64,000 bases of DNA from Epiperipatus broadwayi (lineage: Eukaryota > Onychophora > Udeonychophora > Euonychophora > Peripatidae), in NCBI GenBank assembly GCA_028023455.1, contig JAQFVV010000002.1:31873725-31937724 (forward strand), read 5' to 3'. The notes beneath the pieces are model-generated. The model worked only from the letters and a program-made list of their open reading frames with translations. It was not told the DNA's origin and did no database searches. Position numbers and translations under genes: made by a program. Below, piece by piece: positions 11,170 to 21,050 of the stretch; position 1 is the first letter of the stretch; each line of letters opens with the position of its first letter.

Positions 11170-12500
11170 ATTAATATTGACTTTTTTTTTTGGTTTGTTT
11201 ACAAAGTTTACTTTTTTTCGTTTCTGAATTATTTTTCCCAAATAATATTTTTGACGATGGGATAATAATAGTTTTTTTTTTTTTTTTACCAAAGGGTCTT
11301 TTTTGGTGTGTGTTCAAATAGTAATTTGTGGTTTTTTTAAAAAAAAATAATATTACTGTTTTTGTAAAATTGGATTGACAAAATTCAAGAGAGAACGGGG
11401 TTTTATGATGGATCTTTGAATAATAATTTACGTTACTTTGATAGGTTTACATTTGATTGGCGAAAAAATTATTGGGAGAAGTGTTGTTTTTTTTTTTCTT
11501 CGCGCGTGTGTTTATGTTTAAATAAAATTTAAAACCTTTACTTTTATCGGTTTACATTTGATGGATGACCGATTGGACTTCCTTTCGTTTATAAATTATG
11601 GTTTTGGTTCTACAAATAAATATTTTTGACAATGGGACGATAATAGTTGTTGTTTGTTTAATTTTTATTGACAAGAGCGGGTGTTTTTTTTTGGTGTAGA
11701 TTCAAATAGTAATTTGGGTTACGTTTAAATAATAAGTTGCGGTCTTACTTTGATCGGTTTACATTTGATTCCCGACACTAATTACTGGGAAGGGTGTTTT
11801 TTTGTGTGTACGATTGTAGACAACAATTATTGGGAGAAGGGGTGTAACCGTTTAAAGAATAGTAGTTTACGTTACTTTTAGTAGTGGTGTACATTTGATT
11901 GCTGACAATAATTAGTGAGAGGGGTGGGTGTTTTTTGGTGATTGGCGACAACAATTATTGGGAGAGAGAGTTTTGTTTTTGTTCGTGTGTATGTTTAAAT
12001 CAAAATTTAAGTTACTTTGATCGGTTACCATTTGATTGAAAACCAATTTGACTTTCTTTTTTTTTTTTTTTCGTTTATAAATTATTTGGGTTTTCCCAAA
12101 TAATATTCGATTTGACAATGGGACAATAATAGTCTAGGTTTCTTTAATTTTGATTGACAAGAGCGAGTCTTTTTCGGTGTACGTTCGAATAGTAATTTGG
12201 GTTATGTTTAACTAATAATTTACTGTCTTACTTCGATTGGTTTATATTTGATTGGCCAGGACAATTAGTGGGAGGGTTTTTTTTGTTTTTTTCTATACGA
12301 TTAAAGAATAATTGATGTTCCTTTTATTTGACCGTTTGATTGCCGATGACAACAATTATTGGGAAAAGAGGGGTTACGTTTAAATAAAAATTTTAGTTAC
12401 TTCTTTTATTTTACATTTGATTGCCGACGCCAACAATTATCGGGAGAAGAAGGGATGTACGTTTAAATAAAAATTGAAGTTACTTCTTTTATTTTTGACA
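11170..12500 (+). repeat. Degenerate tandem array inside the TIR element
   Basis: A unit of roughly 80-100 bp recurs about ten times with indels. Its recognisable core is TTTACATTTGATTG, then a CGACAAYAATTATTGGGAGA-like segment, a T/G homopolymer and a GTTTAAATAATAATTTACGTTACTTT-type spacer (given here as separate landmarks). The units are imperfect and of variable length. T-rich and T/G-rich on the plus strand. Confidence 0.6.
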
Positions 12501-12525
12501 TTTGACGAAGGTCATTTAGAATCCC

Positions 12526-12768
12526 TCAAACAAGCTTGCCTTTATGAAGTGAACCTTTCCGTCGGCAGATGTTTTCGGACCTCAAATCTGCATATATTTG
12601 CCACACAATCCAATCTTTTCTTTCAGCAGCAGGATGTTTTTTTCTGCTGTAGAAATATTCCAGTGCTGGCCCATATCTGGCAATTCCCATCTTTTCCAAG
12701 TTTTCTGTTGTGGGAATTAGCCGTACTTTTTGTCTCGAAAAATTTCTCGCTAAAACGTGACTCAAAGC
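12526..12768 (-). CDS. Unrecognised ORF inside the TIR element, about 79 codons
   Basis: A minus-strand frame in the least AT-rich part of the element. The peptide has a balanced composition with conserved-looking blocks (ENLEKMGIARYGPALEYFYS near residue 21, WIVWQIYADLR near 53) and a basic C-terminus ending in HKGKLV. The frame appears to continue upstream of the first methionine to about 12780. A complete transposase would be much longer, so this is either a transposase relic, a captured host exon or a small accessory protein. I do not recognise it. Its position inside TIRs, and its contrast with the flanking low-complexity repeats, are the main reasons to take it seriously. Confidence 0.35.
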   Translation of the reverse strand, partial: ALSHVLARNFSRQKVRLIPTTENLEKMGIARYGPALEYFYSRKKHPAAERKDWIVWQIYADLRSENICRRKGSLHKGKLV

Positions 12769-13070
12769 GTGATTTTTAAATTTTTACGCTATTCCACCCT
12801 AATCGAAAATTTAGGAGGAATACAAATTTATGAGGAACAATCACGATACTGTTAAAATTGATAAAATGTAACAGTACATCGATTGGTCTTAAAAAAAACA
12901 AGGCACCGATGAAAATTTAAATAATTGTGACACGATCAAAATAAACACCCTAGTACGATATTATTACATCAAATACATAACGCAGCATTACGATATAGTG
13001 CGTGATACAAACAACTACGGCATTTTCCTCTGCTTTTAGCATCGGAAAAAGCCACACCGTTAGCCGCTAA

Positions 13071-13215
13071 GCCGAGTTAACACTCTTTCTAGATTTTATC
13101 GTAGAAAGGAGACTTAACTTCCGAGTTAATACTCTACCTTTTAGCGTAGAAAGTAGACTTAACTCCGAGTTAACAATCTTTCTAGGATTTCTTTTGGAAA
13201 GAATGCTTAAAGGCT
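13071..13215 (+). repeat. Three-copy tandem repeat, 46-49 bp period
   Basis: Copies begin with GAGTTAA at about 13073, 13122 and 13167 and share an ACTCTTTCTAGATTTT-like stretch followed by GTAGAAAGNAGACTTAACT. They lie at the right end of the TIR element, a common place for subterminal repeats that bind transposase. Confidence 0.65.
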
Positions 13216-13848
13216 TGGGTGCGGCTGCGGAAATGGCATATTTCTAGAAATTTAGCTAGAAATCGCGCCTCTGGCGGCTAACACGAACGATCAGATGACA
13301 ACCAAAAAATCACAACAATGGTTAAAACATATAAATATTTATACATTATGATATATATAAAAATTAAACTTTGTGAATGGAATTTATAATACATTTTTTA
13401 ATGTTTTTTAAACTTATGAGGAATATATTATCAATTTATTATTTTTAAACTAAATGAGTAACATATATTTGGTAAAATAACATTAAAAAGAAAAGATAAA
13501 CAAATATCTGTATGCCCTGAAAATGTATAATTCAAAAAAAAAACATGGCTGCCAAGCTTGGGTGATAGGATAATACATAAGTACCTCAACATGTACTGGA
13601 ATATGCAATCAATAGATTTTTATGTGTGACTATATAGTATTATTATTTTATAAAATTCAACTATGCATGTATAATAATGTATATTCATCTGCCACTAATA
13701 TGACAATATAGAGTTTAGAAGTTTTATTATATATATATATAAAGTATTAACAATGATAATAAATTGTATAAATAACTATTAATAGTCAAAATAAGAGTCA
13801 TAGATCACATGACCCTATCTCTTAAGCTTGTAAGTTATAAACAGTGAG

Positions 13849-14050
13849 GATTGCCAATTCCTCTACAAGCTTTGTGATAAATGCCTAGCCAGAGCCAGCA
13901 CTTAAAATATCTCTGTCAGGAACCCTCTGAGAAGTGCCAAAGCACAAAACCATGGTCAGGGGTTTGGGGAGGGGTTCCTGACAGAGATATTTTAAGTGCT
14001 GGCTCTGGCTAGGCATTTATCACAAAGCTTGTAGAGGAATTGGAAATCCC
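13849..14050. mobile_element. Near-perfect foldback with a hammerhead exactly in its spacer
   Basis: The arms 13849-13924 and 13973-14050 are almost fully complementary over about 76 bp (for example AGCCAGAGCCAGCACTTAAA against its complement in the right arm). The spacer of about 48 bp is a complete hammerhead-shaped motif. The high arm identity suggests a recent or gene-converted structure compared with the other foldbacks. No coding capacity. Confidence 0.8.
13922..13970 (+). ncRNA. Hammerhead motif in the foldback spacer (two core changes)
   Basis: Plus strand: CCCT (stem I), CTGAGAA, GTGC-CAAA-GCAC (perfect 4 bp stem II), AAAAC, an ACC-AT-GGT stem III, cleavage-site C, AGGGG (stem I). 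The fold is complete, but G8 of box 1 and the G of the GAAA box are both A, so catalysis is unlikely. Confidence 0.6.
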
Positions 14051-14555
14051 CATTGTTTATAAATAACTATTATAAAATGTAGAAGTATGAATGTTAATTT
14101 CATGAGTCTTGGGGCATTACATGAAAAGGTGTTTAAATAAAGATAATTATGAAAATAACTGAAAGTATTTCTCTATTTTATATTAGTTATTCATAAAATT
14201 TATTATCACAAATGGACATTTTATTTTACTTGTGTATATTCAATTCGTAAATAGTAAATTAATTAAAGAATTTCTATATGCATGTGCATAAATCTATACA
14301 TGATTATACAATTTCTAATTGAACAATAAATATTAACTTCTTATTAAAACATGAGCTACATTAATATTGATTTTTCCCTTCATTTGTAAATCAAATTTGT
14401 ATATGTATGATCATCTGAATAATGAACATTCTCTATTATCAAGATAATTTGTATAACAGATGAAAATTAAATCCATTTTTATCTGCATTTCAAGATTATA
14501 CAATAATCAAAAACATGTTTATTTGTGTATTTGTCTGAAGGTTTGTAATGATAGT
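14051..14555. other. Stretch without recognised gene
   Basis: AT-rich sequence between the foldback and the family B element. Nothing recognised. Confidence 0.5.
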
Positions 14556-14568
14556 ATATTATAAGATA

Positions 14569-15270
14569 AACATCATATGACCACCACTTCTTATGCTTGT
14601 GTATATAACTGTTGTTAAAACAGGCAAAACTCACTATACATATTGCCACACCCAGCAAGCTAGAGTAATAAATGGATGCCAGAAGGCTTGTGCATAAAAT
14701 CCCCATCTAGTGCCTACTCATCCAATATCACAGAGTAGTTTCTGGTTTGTGGCCTTTTTCAGTGAAGAATCTTGGATCTGAGAGCACTGCACCTAAATCT
14801 TAGGATCTAATGCAACCCTCCAGCATCCAACTTTTATCTCCACTTAACTACAAAACTATGAGTCTTAAAGTGAAAACACCTTAATGTCTTCAATCCAAGC
14901 CCATGAGCTTAAATAATCATATGGGTCTGAACTCAGTTCAGTACCCATATATTTCAGTGTCTTTGGTTCTTTAATAACCATAGCCACCAATATCCTATTA
15001 GGCAGGATTGGTTTTAAGCCAATAAACATCACATGACTACCACTTCTTATGCTTGTGTATAACTGTTGTTAAAACAGGCAAAACTCACTATGCATACTGC
15101 CACACACGAAGTCCACAAGCCAGAAACTAGTCTGGGGATATTGGATGAGTAGGTACTAGATGGGGATTTTATGCACAAACCTTCTGGCATCCATTGATTA
15201 CTCTAGCTTGCTGTGTGTGGCAATACATATAGTGAGTTTTGCCTGTTTAATATATTATAAGATGTGATAT
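14569..15270. mobile_element. Family B element: one full 456 bp unit followed by an inverted partial unit
   Basis: The same segment (AACATCA.ATGA.YACCACTTC and onward through AACAGGCAAAACTCACTAT) starts at 14569 and again at 15025, giving a 456 bp direct period. At about 15105 the orientation flips, and 15105-15255 is complementary to 14620-14760, forming a foldback. A minus-strand hammerhead lies at 14715-14785 and half a hammerhead on the plus strand at 15107-15150. Family B recurs at 17395, 25925, 29885-31040, 42294, 50103 and 60380. No protein is encoded. Confidence 0.78.
14715..14785 (-). ncRNA. Family B hammerhead, degenerate
   Basis: Minus strand has CTGAAAA for CTGATGA, a GGC...ACC stem II region, an intact GAAAC and CTACTC for the CTAGTC cleavage site. 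Stem I landmarks (GATCC, GGAT) are recognisable. Probably inactive. Confidence 0.45.
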
Positions 15271-15561
15271 GTTGGACTATTTCATCATTTATGAGTGAAT
15301 ATTGAATGTATAGAAAATTTTAAACTTTATTTAAACTTTCCAAATACAAACAACTTGTTAGTAATAACACACAAATAGACAATACAGGTTAGTAATTACA
15401 CAACATTTCGAGTAGTATTATTCTCCACTCTTCTTCAGGTATTGCTGGCCTATATGCACAGTGACAATATTCGCTTAGAAGTTGAACTCGCACCTTTAGA
15501 TTCTTGTATATTGAATTTAAGACAAACACTCTACCAAGGCAAATGCTGTACCAAAGCAAAC

Positions 15562-15591
15562 GCTCTACCAACTGAGCTCAGTTGGTAGAGC
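15562..15591. repeat. Perfect 30 bp palindrome made of the tRNA-like box A
   Basis: The sequence GCTCTACCAACTGAG is followed directly by its exact reverse complement, with no spacer. The right half contains the box A core GCTCAGTTGGTAGAGC. It marks the head-to-head junction where the inverted PLE tail meets its own 5' tRNA-like end. Confidence 0.85.
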
Positions 15592-15894
15592 ACCTAAATC
15601 TTAGGATCTAATGCAACCCTCCAGAAGCCAACTTTTATCTCCACTTAACTACAAAACTATAAGTCTTAAAGTGAAATCAATATAAGTCTTAAAGTGAAAT
15701 CAATATTAAAGTAAAATCAATATTCAAGCAAATATTGTCACAATGTATGGAAACCTCTAATTAATCTTGCTCTTAAGAAAAAATGAAAAATAAAATAATT
15801 AAACTCGTTAAAAAAAAATTGAAGGACTCAGGAGGATTTGAACCAACCCTCATATATAAATATATCAAATTTCTACTATATGTTGCCTTTGACA

Positions 15895-16105
15895 GAATAG
15901 CTCAGTTGGTAGAGCGTTTGCCTTAAATTTGATATACAAGAATCTAAAGGTGCGAGTTCAACTTCTAAGCGAATATTGTCACTGTGCATATAGGCCAGCA
16001 ACACCTAAAGAAGAGTAGAGAATAATACATATTGTCACTGTGCATATAGGCCAGCAACACCTGAAGAAGAGTAGAGAATAATACTACTTGAAACGTGTAA
16101 TTACT
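15895..16105 (+). ncRNA. tRNA-like segment and hammerhead-like motif of a family P tail
   Basis: Box A-like TAGCTCAGTTGG at about 15899 and box B-like GAGTTCAACTTC at about 15954 have tRNA-like spacing. They are followed at 16061-16102 by CTGAAGA, an extra A, a GAGTAG/CTACTT stem II and GAAAC. This order (tRNA-like, then HHR-like) recurs in every family P copy. A real tRNA is excluded because no acceptor stem closes. Confidence 0.55.
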
Positions 16106-16235
16106 AACCTGTTTTGTCTATTTGTGTGTTATTACTAACAAGTTGTTTGTATTTGGAAAGTTTAAATAAAGTTTAAAATTTTCTATACATTCAACATTCC
16201 CTCATAAATTATGGAAATAGTCCAACATATCACAT

Positions 16236-16490
16236 CTTATGTTTATTTTGATTTTATTACAATTCTAGATAGTTTTTATATAATCATTTATACAATACTT
16301 ATTACAAATCAATAACATAAATTATTACTAATTTATTTTGAATGGAAATACTTTAGCTTTAAAAATAGAATGTTATATTATCGGACAATGCAAATATACC
16401 CTGAAGCTATTTGCAAGTTTAGCTTCCTATCAAATCAGTCTAATTTTAATAAAGAGTATTAGATTGTTTTTCTCTTCACTAGTAAAAATT
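16236..16490. other. Stretch without recognised gene
   Basis: AT-rich flank of the following foldback. A 70-codon frame overlapping it (16338-16550) has biased composition and enters the foldback arm, so it is not annotated as a gene. Confidence 0.45.
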
Positions 16491-16494
16491 TGTA

Positions 16495-16978
16495 ATTATA
16501 AATATGCGACTTTTTTTGCATGCGTTAGTGAATCTATAATTATATTATAATGTGTAATAGGTTTGCTTAGCACTTTTGAGATTTAATCTTTAAATCTCAT
16601 GCTCATAGCTTTGTGAATGAAGACTGTTGTGATTTTTGTACACATATGCAAATGAGTATGAATTTTTAATTAATTAGTCCATTGTTTGGAGAGTGATGCC
16701 AAAAGAAAAGTTAAAGAAGCTTTTTACATAGCAAATGATCTCAGTGCCATTAATAGAGGAGAGGCATGCTTTGCTCTCTCCAAACAATGGACTAACTAAT
16801 TAAAAATTCAAACTCATTTGCATATGTGTACAATAAATCACAACAGTTTTCATTCACAAAGCTATGAGTATGAGATTTGAACATTAAATCTCGAAAGTGC
16901 TAAGCAGACCTATTACACATTATAATATAATTATAGTTTCACTAACACATGGGAAAAAAGTCGCATATTTATAATAAA
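16495..16978. mobile_element. Large foldback (family F), arms about 200 bp
   Basis: Arms 16495-16700 and 16770-16978 are complementary over most of their length (for example CTAATTAATTAAAAATTC-type and ATTGTTTGGAGAG segments in both arms), with a spacer of about 70 bp. Each arm contains the motif CTATGAG.ATGAGATTT...AAATCTC.AAAGTGCTAAGC, a strong local stem followed by a GAAA-like box. A partial relative lies at 54880-54990. The motif resembles a hammerhead in its second half but lacks CUGANGA. No protein is encoded. Confidence 0.65.
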
Positions 16979-17394
16979 GAGTATGAAAGTAATTTTGTAA
17001 TAAATATTGAAAAAATTGAAACTTTTAAAGCATAATTCATTATTATGTCATCATTTCTAAAAAAATTATTTTGGTTTTTGAAAATCAACAAAATATTTGT
17101 TATTTGTCTTTTTTTTTTAAAATCTGAATATTTATTTATTGCTCTTTATCTAAGCTTTTTGTTTTGATTACAGTCTCATTTTTTAAATATTTTCAGGAAC
17201 AAAATAGGAATATTCAGAATTTATATCAGTAGGAAACAAAAATATCTATCAAATGAAGTCAAATTTATTATTTTCTGATAATTGTTTAATCTTAAACTTA
17301 ATGTTTACAATAACTGTGAACTAAGGAAATCAACAACTTGCAGAGGGTTAATATAAAACAAAAAATAGAAACATAGACCTTAATAAGAGTACTA

Positions 17395-17593
17395 AACTCT
17401 CCATACAGTAGTGCCACTAAGTGCTAGCCTTCATACTCAATGGATGCAGGAATGTTTGAGCATAAAATTCCTATCTAGGGCCCACTCATCCAACATTCCC
17501 AGACTAATTTTTAGCTTATGACTTTCATTAGTGAGGAGCCTTGGATTTGAAAGCACTGCACCTAGATCTTAGGATCTAATGCAATCCTCCAGA
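17395..17593 (-). mobile_element. Family B fragment with degenerate hammerhead
   Basis: Matches the family from the CTCCATACAGTAGTGCCAC landmark through the GATCTTAGGATCTAATGCAA landmark. The ribozyme (about 17480-17560, minus) reads CTAATGA, with AAAAA replacing GAAAC, so it is dead. It ends abruptly at 17593. Confidence 0.7.
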
Positions 17594-18424
17594 AAATTTT
17601 CCTGAATATAAAATGTTCATACTATAATGTAAATATGGTTAGAGGTCCAGTAAAATTGGGGGGGAAATGGATTTTATTAAATAGTTGGAAGATAAAGAAA
17701 ATTAATGTAAATATGTAAATAGTATTTATAAGGATAAAATATTTATTGTTTATATATATATATTTGTTTTTTAAATTATTTAGCATGCTTAATAAATAAT
17801 CAGAATGATAAATAATATTTTAATAATGAATAAATATAATGTCATGTGAAAATTTTATCAAATCTATTTATGTGTTGATTTATTATAGAGTTTTAGAACT
17901 GAGTGAAAAAGCTCCACTCTATAGATTTAATATCAGTTATTTAAAGATCAATTTACATTAAAAGATACAAAGACTCATTTAAATTGGCACTCTTGCTGTT
18001 ATTGTTCTAGATAGCTGTACATAAAAAGATCTAAAATACATTAAGAGGTGGTCCATTCTCTTATTGTAAAAGTTATTGAACTTGGCAGCTAGAGGGCAGT
18101 TCAATTATTATTTAAAATAGATTTTGTAAAATTTTCACATGATGTTATATTTATATATATAAAGGTTGCTAAATTTATTTATCTATTTGATCACAATGTA
18201 TGGGTATATGATTTAAAGTATAATATAAAGTAAATAATGTCCAATAGATGATGTCAGTGTAGTTGATTGGTCATGTGATTTGTATAATTAAATATATTGG
18301 AAAAGTTTCAATGGAGATGAAAGCCAGGTTGATAAATATTAAAATATAATTAGCATTAGTTGTTTATTTCAATCTTATTTAGATTGATTATTTTATCTAA
18401 TGGCAAATAACCACATAAGTCAAC
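17594..18424. other. Stretch without recognised gene
   Basis: AT-rich sequence. An ACATTAAGAGGTGG...-type segment and short TA tracts are the only landmarks. Nothing supported. Confidence 0.5.
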
Positions 18425-18800
18425 CTATTGTGACAATACTCAGAGCATGGAAACCACTAATCAACTTTGCTCTTAAGAAAAAGTGGAGAAATCATGAAGA
18501 ATCTCATAGATAAATATATGGAATTTCTACTGACTGTTACCTTTTGGCAGAATGGCTATTGTTTAGAGTCATATCTTAAGTCTGAATGTTCAAGAATTTA
18601 AATGTCCAGGTTTGATTCCCATGCTAGTACTGTTATTGGTCAGGTCAGCAACACCTGAAAAAGATAGGAGAATAGTACCACTTGAGTCATTGTGCATATA
18701 CTAATCTGTGTGCTATTAGTAACAGTTGAATGTAATTAAAAATTTACATAAAGTTAAATTTTACTGAAGACATTCAATACCTAATATTAGATGATTGAAA
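18425..18800 (+). mobile_element. PLE family P 3' tail fragment
   Basis: Aligns with 52290-52745: the TGGAAACCACTAATCAACTTTGCTC block, a tRNA-like region that has lost its box A, then GGTCAGCAACACCTGAAAAAG and the ATTAGATGATGGAAATA-like terminal landmark in decayed form. The HHR-like segment at about 18652-18700 is badly degraded (CTGAAAAAG ... TTGAGT). Confidence 0.6.
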
Positions 18801-18956
18801 TATTTTGACATATAAATCCACTGGAATGGCATTTGAATAAAAACAAACTGCAATAGAAAAAACTATTTTTATAGCTTTCAACCAATAATCTTTGAAAATT
18901 GAAAAATGGAAGAAAGATCATCGTATGCATAGGATCTATGTCATCATTTTAAAATA

Positions 18957-19933
18957 CACCTGGGTCTCATTTTATGTGGTAGATAGGTTCCACATAGGTT
19001 CCATAGAAAACCCACATTAAAAAAAATCACACAAAAATAGACTTAATTTACCTTGAAAAATGGGGGATAGGTGCTGTAATTTTCAGAATTCGCATAAAAG
19101 CAAACTAACAAGAAAAAATTACTTTAAAATTTGCATTAAAAAAATATGCAAATAAAGTATGACTAATAAAAAATTTCAAATATTTGAAAAAAATTAATAC
19201 AAGACAAACTTTTTTTACCTTTTTCATTAACTACAGTGTCTAATTTTACATTTTTCATACATATTTTAATCATTACCACTAGCGTTCATTTGTAAACTGG
19301 TAAGAAATTAGATTCAATGTGATGTGATGTATTGTGGGTTTTCCTTAAACGAAGTCAAGAATCTCTCAGCAATTATGCACAGAGAAACCTGTTAGGCCAC
19401 TTTATTTTTATTCATGATGTGATGTACAAAATAGTACCATTTTCAGTCTTGTGCTGTGTTAATGGTTTTCTATTTCTATATTAAAAAAATAAAATCGCAA
19501 TCAAAACATTATCATTAGAAAGATTATTTTCAATTTAAAAAATCTTCGTTTTTTTATTTTAAAAATCTAAAAGATTATTTATTTCTGTTATATAACATAA
19601 TATGTTTTAAAAGTTTAAATTTTTTGAATATTTATTGCGATATTTTTATATGTAAGTATCAATCTATTATTATTATTTACTCATTAGTATAAATAGGTTA
19701 TTTACATAGAAGCTAAGTTCTAAATACAGCTTCAGGCCATATTCACGTTAGCTGCTAATATAACGTTATATTTTTGGGAAAAAAAAGTATTTCAAGTTAA
19801 AATAAGTTATTAATAATTTAAATTTCTTGATATCTAATAAATATAGTGAAATATGAAAGATATTAAGAAGAAATATGAATTGCATAACTTCAAAATTGCA
19901 TTAAAATAATCTGCATAAAATGAGACCCAGGTG
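18957..19933. mobile_element. pogo/Tigger-like MITE with TA duplication
   Basis: Terminal inverted repeats CACCTGGGTCTCATTTTATG (left) and its complement (right) are flanked by TA on both sides (18955-18956 and 19934-19935). Subterminal sequence such as GTAGATAGGTTCCACA and GGTTCCATAGAAAACCC resembles the ends of Tigger/pogo elements. The 977 bp interior is AT-rich with no transposase frame, so the element is non-autonomous or an old internal deletion. A small related end fragment (CTTGGGTCTCATGG) appears near 20307. Confidence 0.78.
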
Positions 19934-19935
19934 TA

Positions 19936-20689
19936 ATCAATTTTTGTAGGAATATTTTTGATTAATTTCAAAATATAAAGGGATGACAGACTATTGATTC
20001 TTTTAAAAGAATTTAAGTATAGATAGATCTATTAAATCAAATAGATCCCATTCTATTTACTGTTCCCCACTCCCTCCTCATTTGAAAATCATCTACAAAT
20101 ATACATAATATATCCCAGGAAAAAGGTAATTGGTTCATATTCCATGCAGTGTGATCTCTGGATTAATATCTTGTACTACATAGCAATGGCACTAGTGGGT
20201 CTGAATCAAGAATTATGATAGAAAATGTGTTATATTCTGCATCTTCATAGATATGGTCTCCTTACCATCACAAAATCTTGCAAACCACTTTAAAACGTAC
20301 TTGGGTCTCATGGCTTGTCTGTTATGCACACTGAATAATTTCAAATGTGTCAATTGCAACTTTTCCAATTAAAAACAAAATTTAATGTTAACATATTGAT
20401 TTATCATGAATTAAAGTGCAGTCACATTTTCACATTTTATATCAAACTCCTGATTTAGACATGCTAGAATCACAAAAACTTTCTGATGATAACCAGCTCA
20501 ACTACATCACTATGTAACACAAGCATTGATACAGATACAATGCTGCATATAGCTTGGAGAAAGAATCAGTCACTTTTCCATTGTGATGTACTGTGTAATG
20601 TTACCTATAAATCATCTATATTATAAAAAAAAGAATTGTGAGAGATTTGAACATAAACTTTTAAGCTCTTTTCCACTATCCAATAATAT
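19936..20689. other. Stretch without recognised gene
   Basis: AT-rich sequence with the short Tigger-like end fragment mentioned in the previous entry. Two overlapping open frames on opposite strands around 20583-20821 are repeat-derived. Confidence 0.45.
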
Positions 20690-21050
20690 TGGTATCAACA
20701 AGGAATTTAGGCATTCCATCATCAGATTTTCAATTGTATATATGGCTGAAGAGTTAGAGAGTGGAGTAGATTGAAGCCTGTCCAATAAAGTTTGAAGATA
20801 TGCTACCTTAATATAAACCACCCACTGATTATATGTATGTGTGGGAGATGATGATCTGAACCAACTTATGAGTGCTGGTTCAGCCTGAAATATTGGAATT
20901 TATCTTTTTCATGTGTGTGTGGTCATGTATATTAATTGTGTAAAATAGAGTAGATAGCTGAAGATAGCTTGAAAGTGTGTGTTCAAACCCCCTACAATTA
21001 CATCTAAATTCCAAGTATATTAAATTATACTTGTATTCTAATATTAAAAA
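20690..21050 (+). mobile_element. Family E2 element (hammerhead plus tRNA-like boxes)
   Basis: Begins with CCATCATCAGATTTTCAAT, continues with a GAGTGGAGTAGATTGAAGCC landmark, a TA-rich tract, a hammerhead at 20850-20905, and a downstream tRNA-like segment (TAGATAGCTGAAG, then GTGTTCAAACCCC at about 20983-20997). It ends near a TATACTTGTATT landmark. It is a single unit in direct orientation. Other members: 34285, 34922, 35395, 35690, 50850, 51130, 55238, 56280 and 57285. Confidence 0.72.
20850..20905 (+). ncRNA. Type I hammerhead, E2, one core change
   Basis: CCAA, CTTATGA (G5 changed to T), GTGCTG-GTT-CAGCCT, GAAA, then TTGG. Stem I (CCAA/TTGG) and most of stem II hold. The G5 change should abolish cleavage. 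Confidence 0.6.

Larger units (their letters stand above)
11078..13303. mobile_element. DNA-transposon-like element with 47 bp TIRs and 8 bp target duplication
   Basis: Terminal inverted repeats at 11078-11124 and 13257-13303 begin GGTTGTCATCTGATC and differ at about two positions. Both ends are flanked by the same octamer AAAAAATC (11070-11077 and 13304-13311), a target-site duplication. The interior holds a degenerate tandem array (about 11170-12500), one minus-strand ORF (12765-12526) and a three-copy 46-49 bp repeat (13071-13215). No transposase is recognisable. An 8 bp duplication is typical of hAT and P-type transposons, but the TIR start does not match a family I can name, so the superfamily is left open. 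It is probably a non-autonomous element. Confidence 0.82.
10562..13585. repeat. Outer inverted repeat (arms 10562-10632 and 13514-13585), interrupted by a TIR element
   Basis: The arms share CCCAAGCTTGGCAGCCATG and a CATTTTCAGGG-like segment in opposite orientation with few mismatches. Between them sits the 2.2 kb TIR element at 11078-13303. Removing that element would leave a foldback of roughly 0.8 kb, in the size range of the other foldbacks in this window. The sequence flanking the inner insertion (10640-11070 and 13312-13510) is AT-rich and not clearly paired. Confidence 0.65.
15285..16235. mobile_element. PLE family P 3' regions in inverted arrangement, with a family B scrap between them
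   Basis: 15290-15591 (minus) and about 15730-16235 (plus) are copies of the 3' terminal region of a PLE: a tRNA-like segment, an HHR-like motif and a tail ending TGGAAATAGTCCAACATAT. The plus copy keeps upstream PLE sequence (the TGGAAACC.CTAATTAATCTTGCTC block near 15748). It also has a 57 bp internal duplication around 15974-16060. Between the arms, 15592-15720 is a piece of family B (ACCTAAATCTTAGGATCTAA). Inverted terminal repeats are common in genomic PLE insertions. Confidence 0.72.

Noticed and set aside
16338-16550. 70-codon plus frame
   Set aside because: It runs into the arm of the 16495-16978 foldback, and the composition is explained by AT content.
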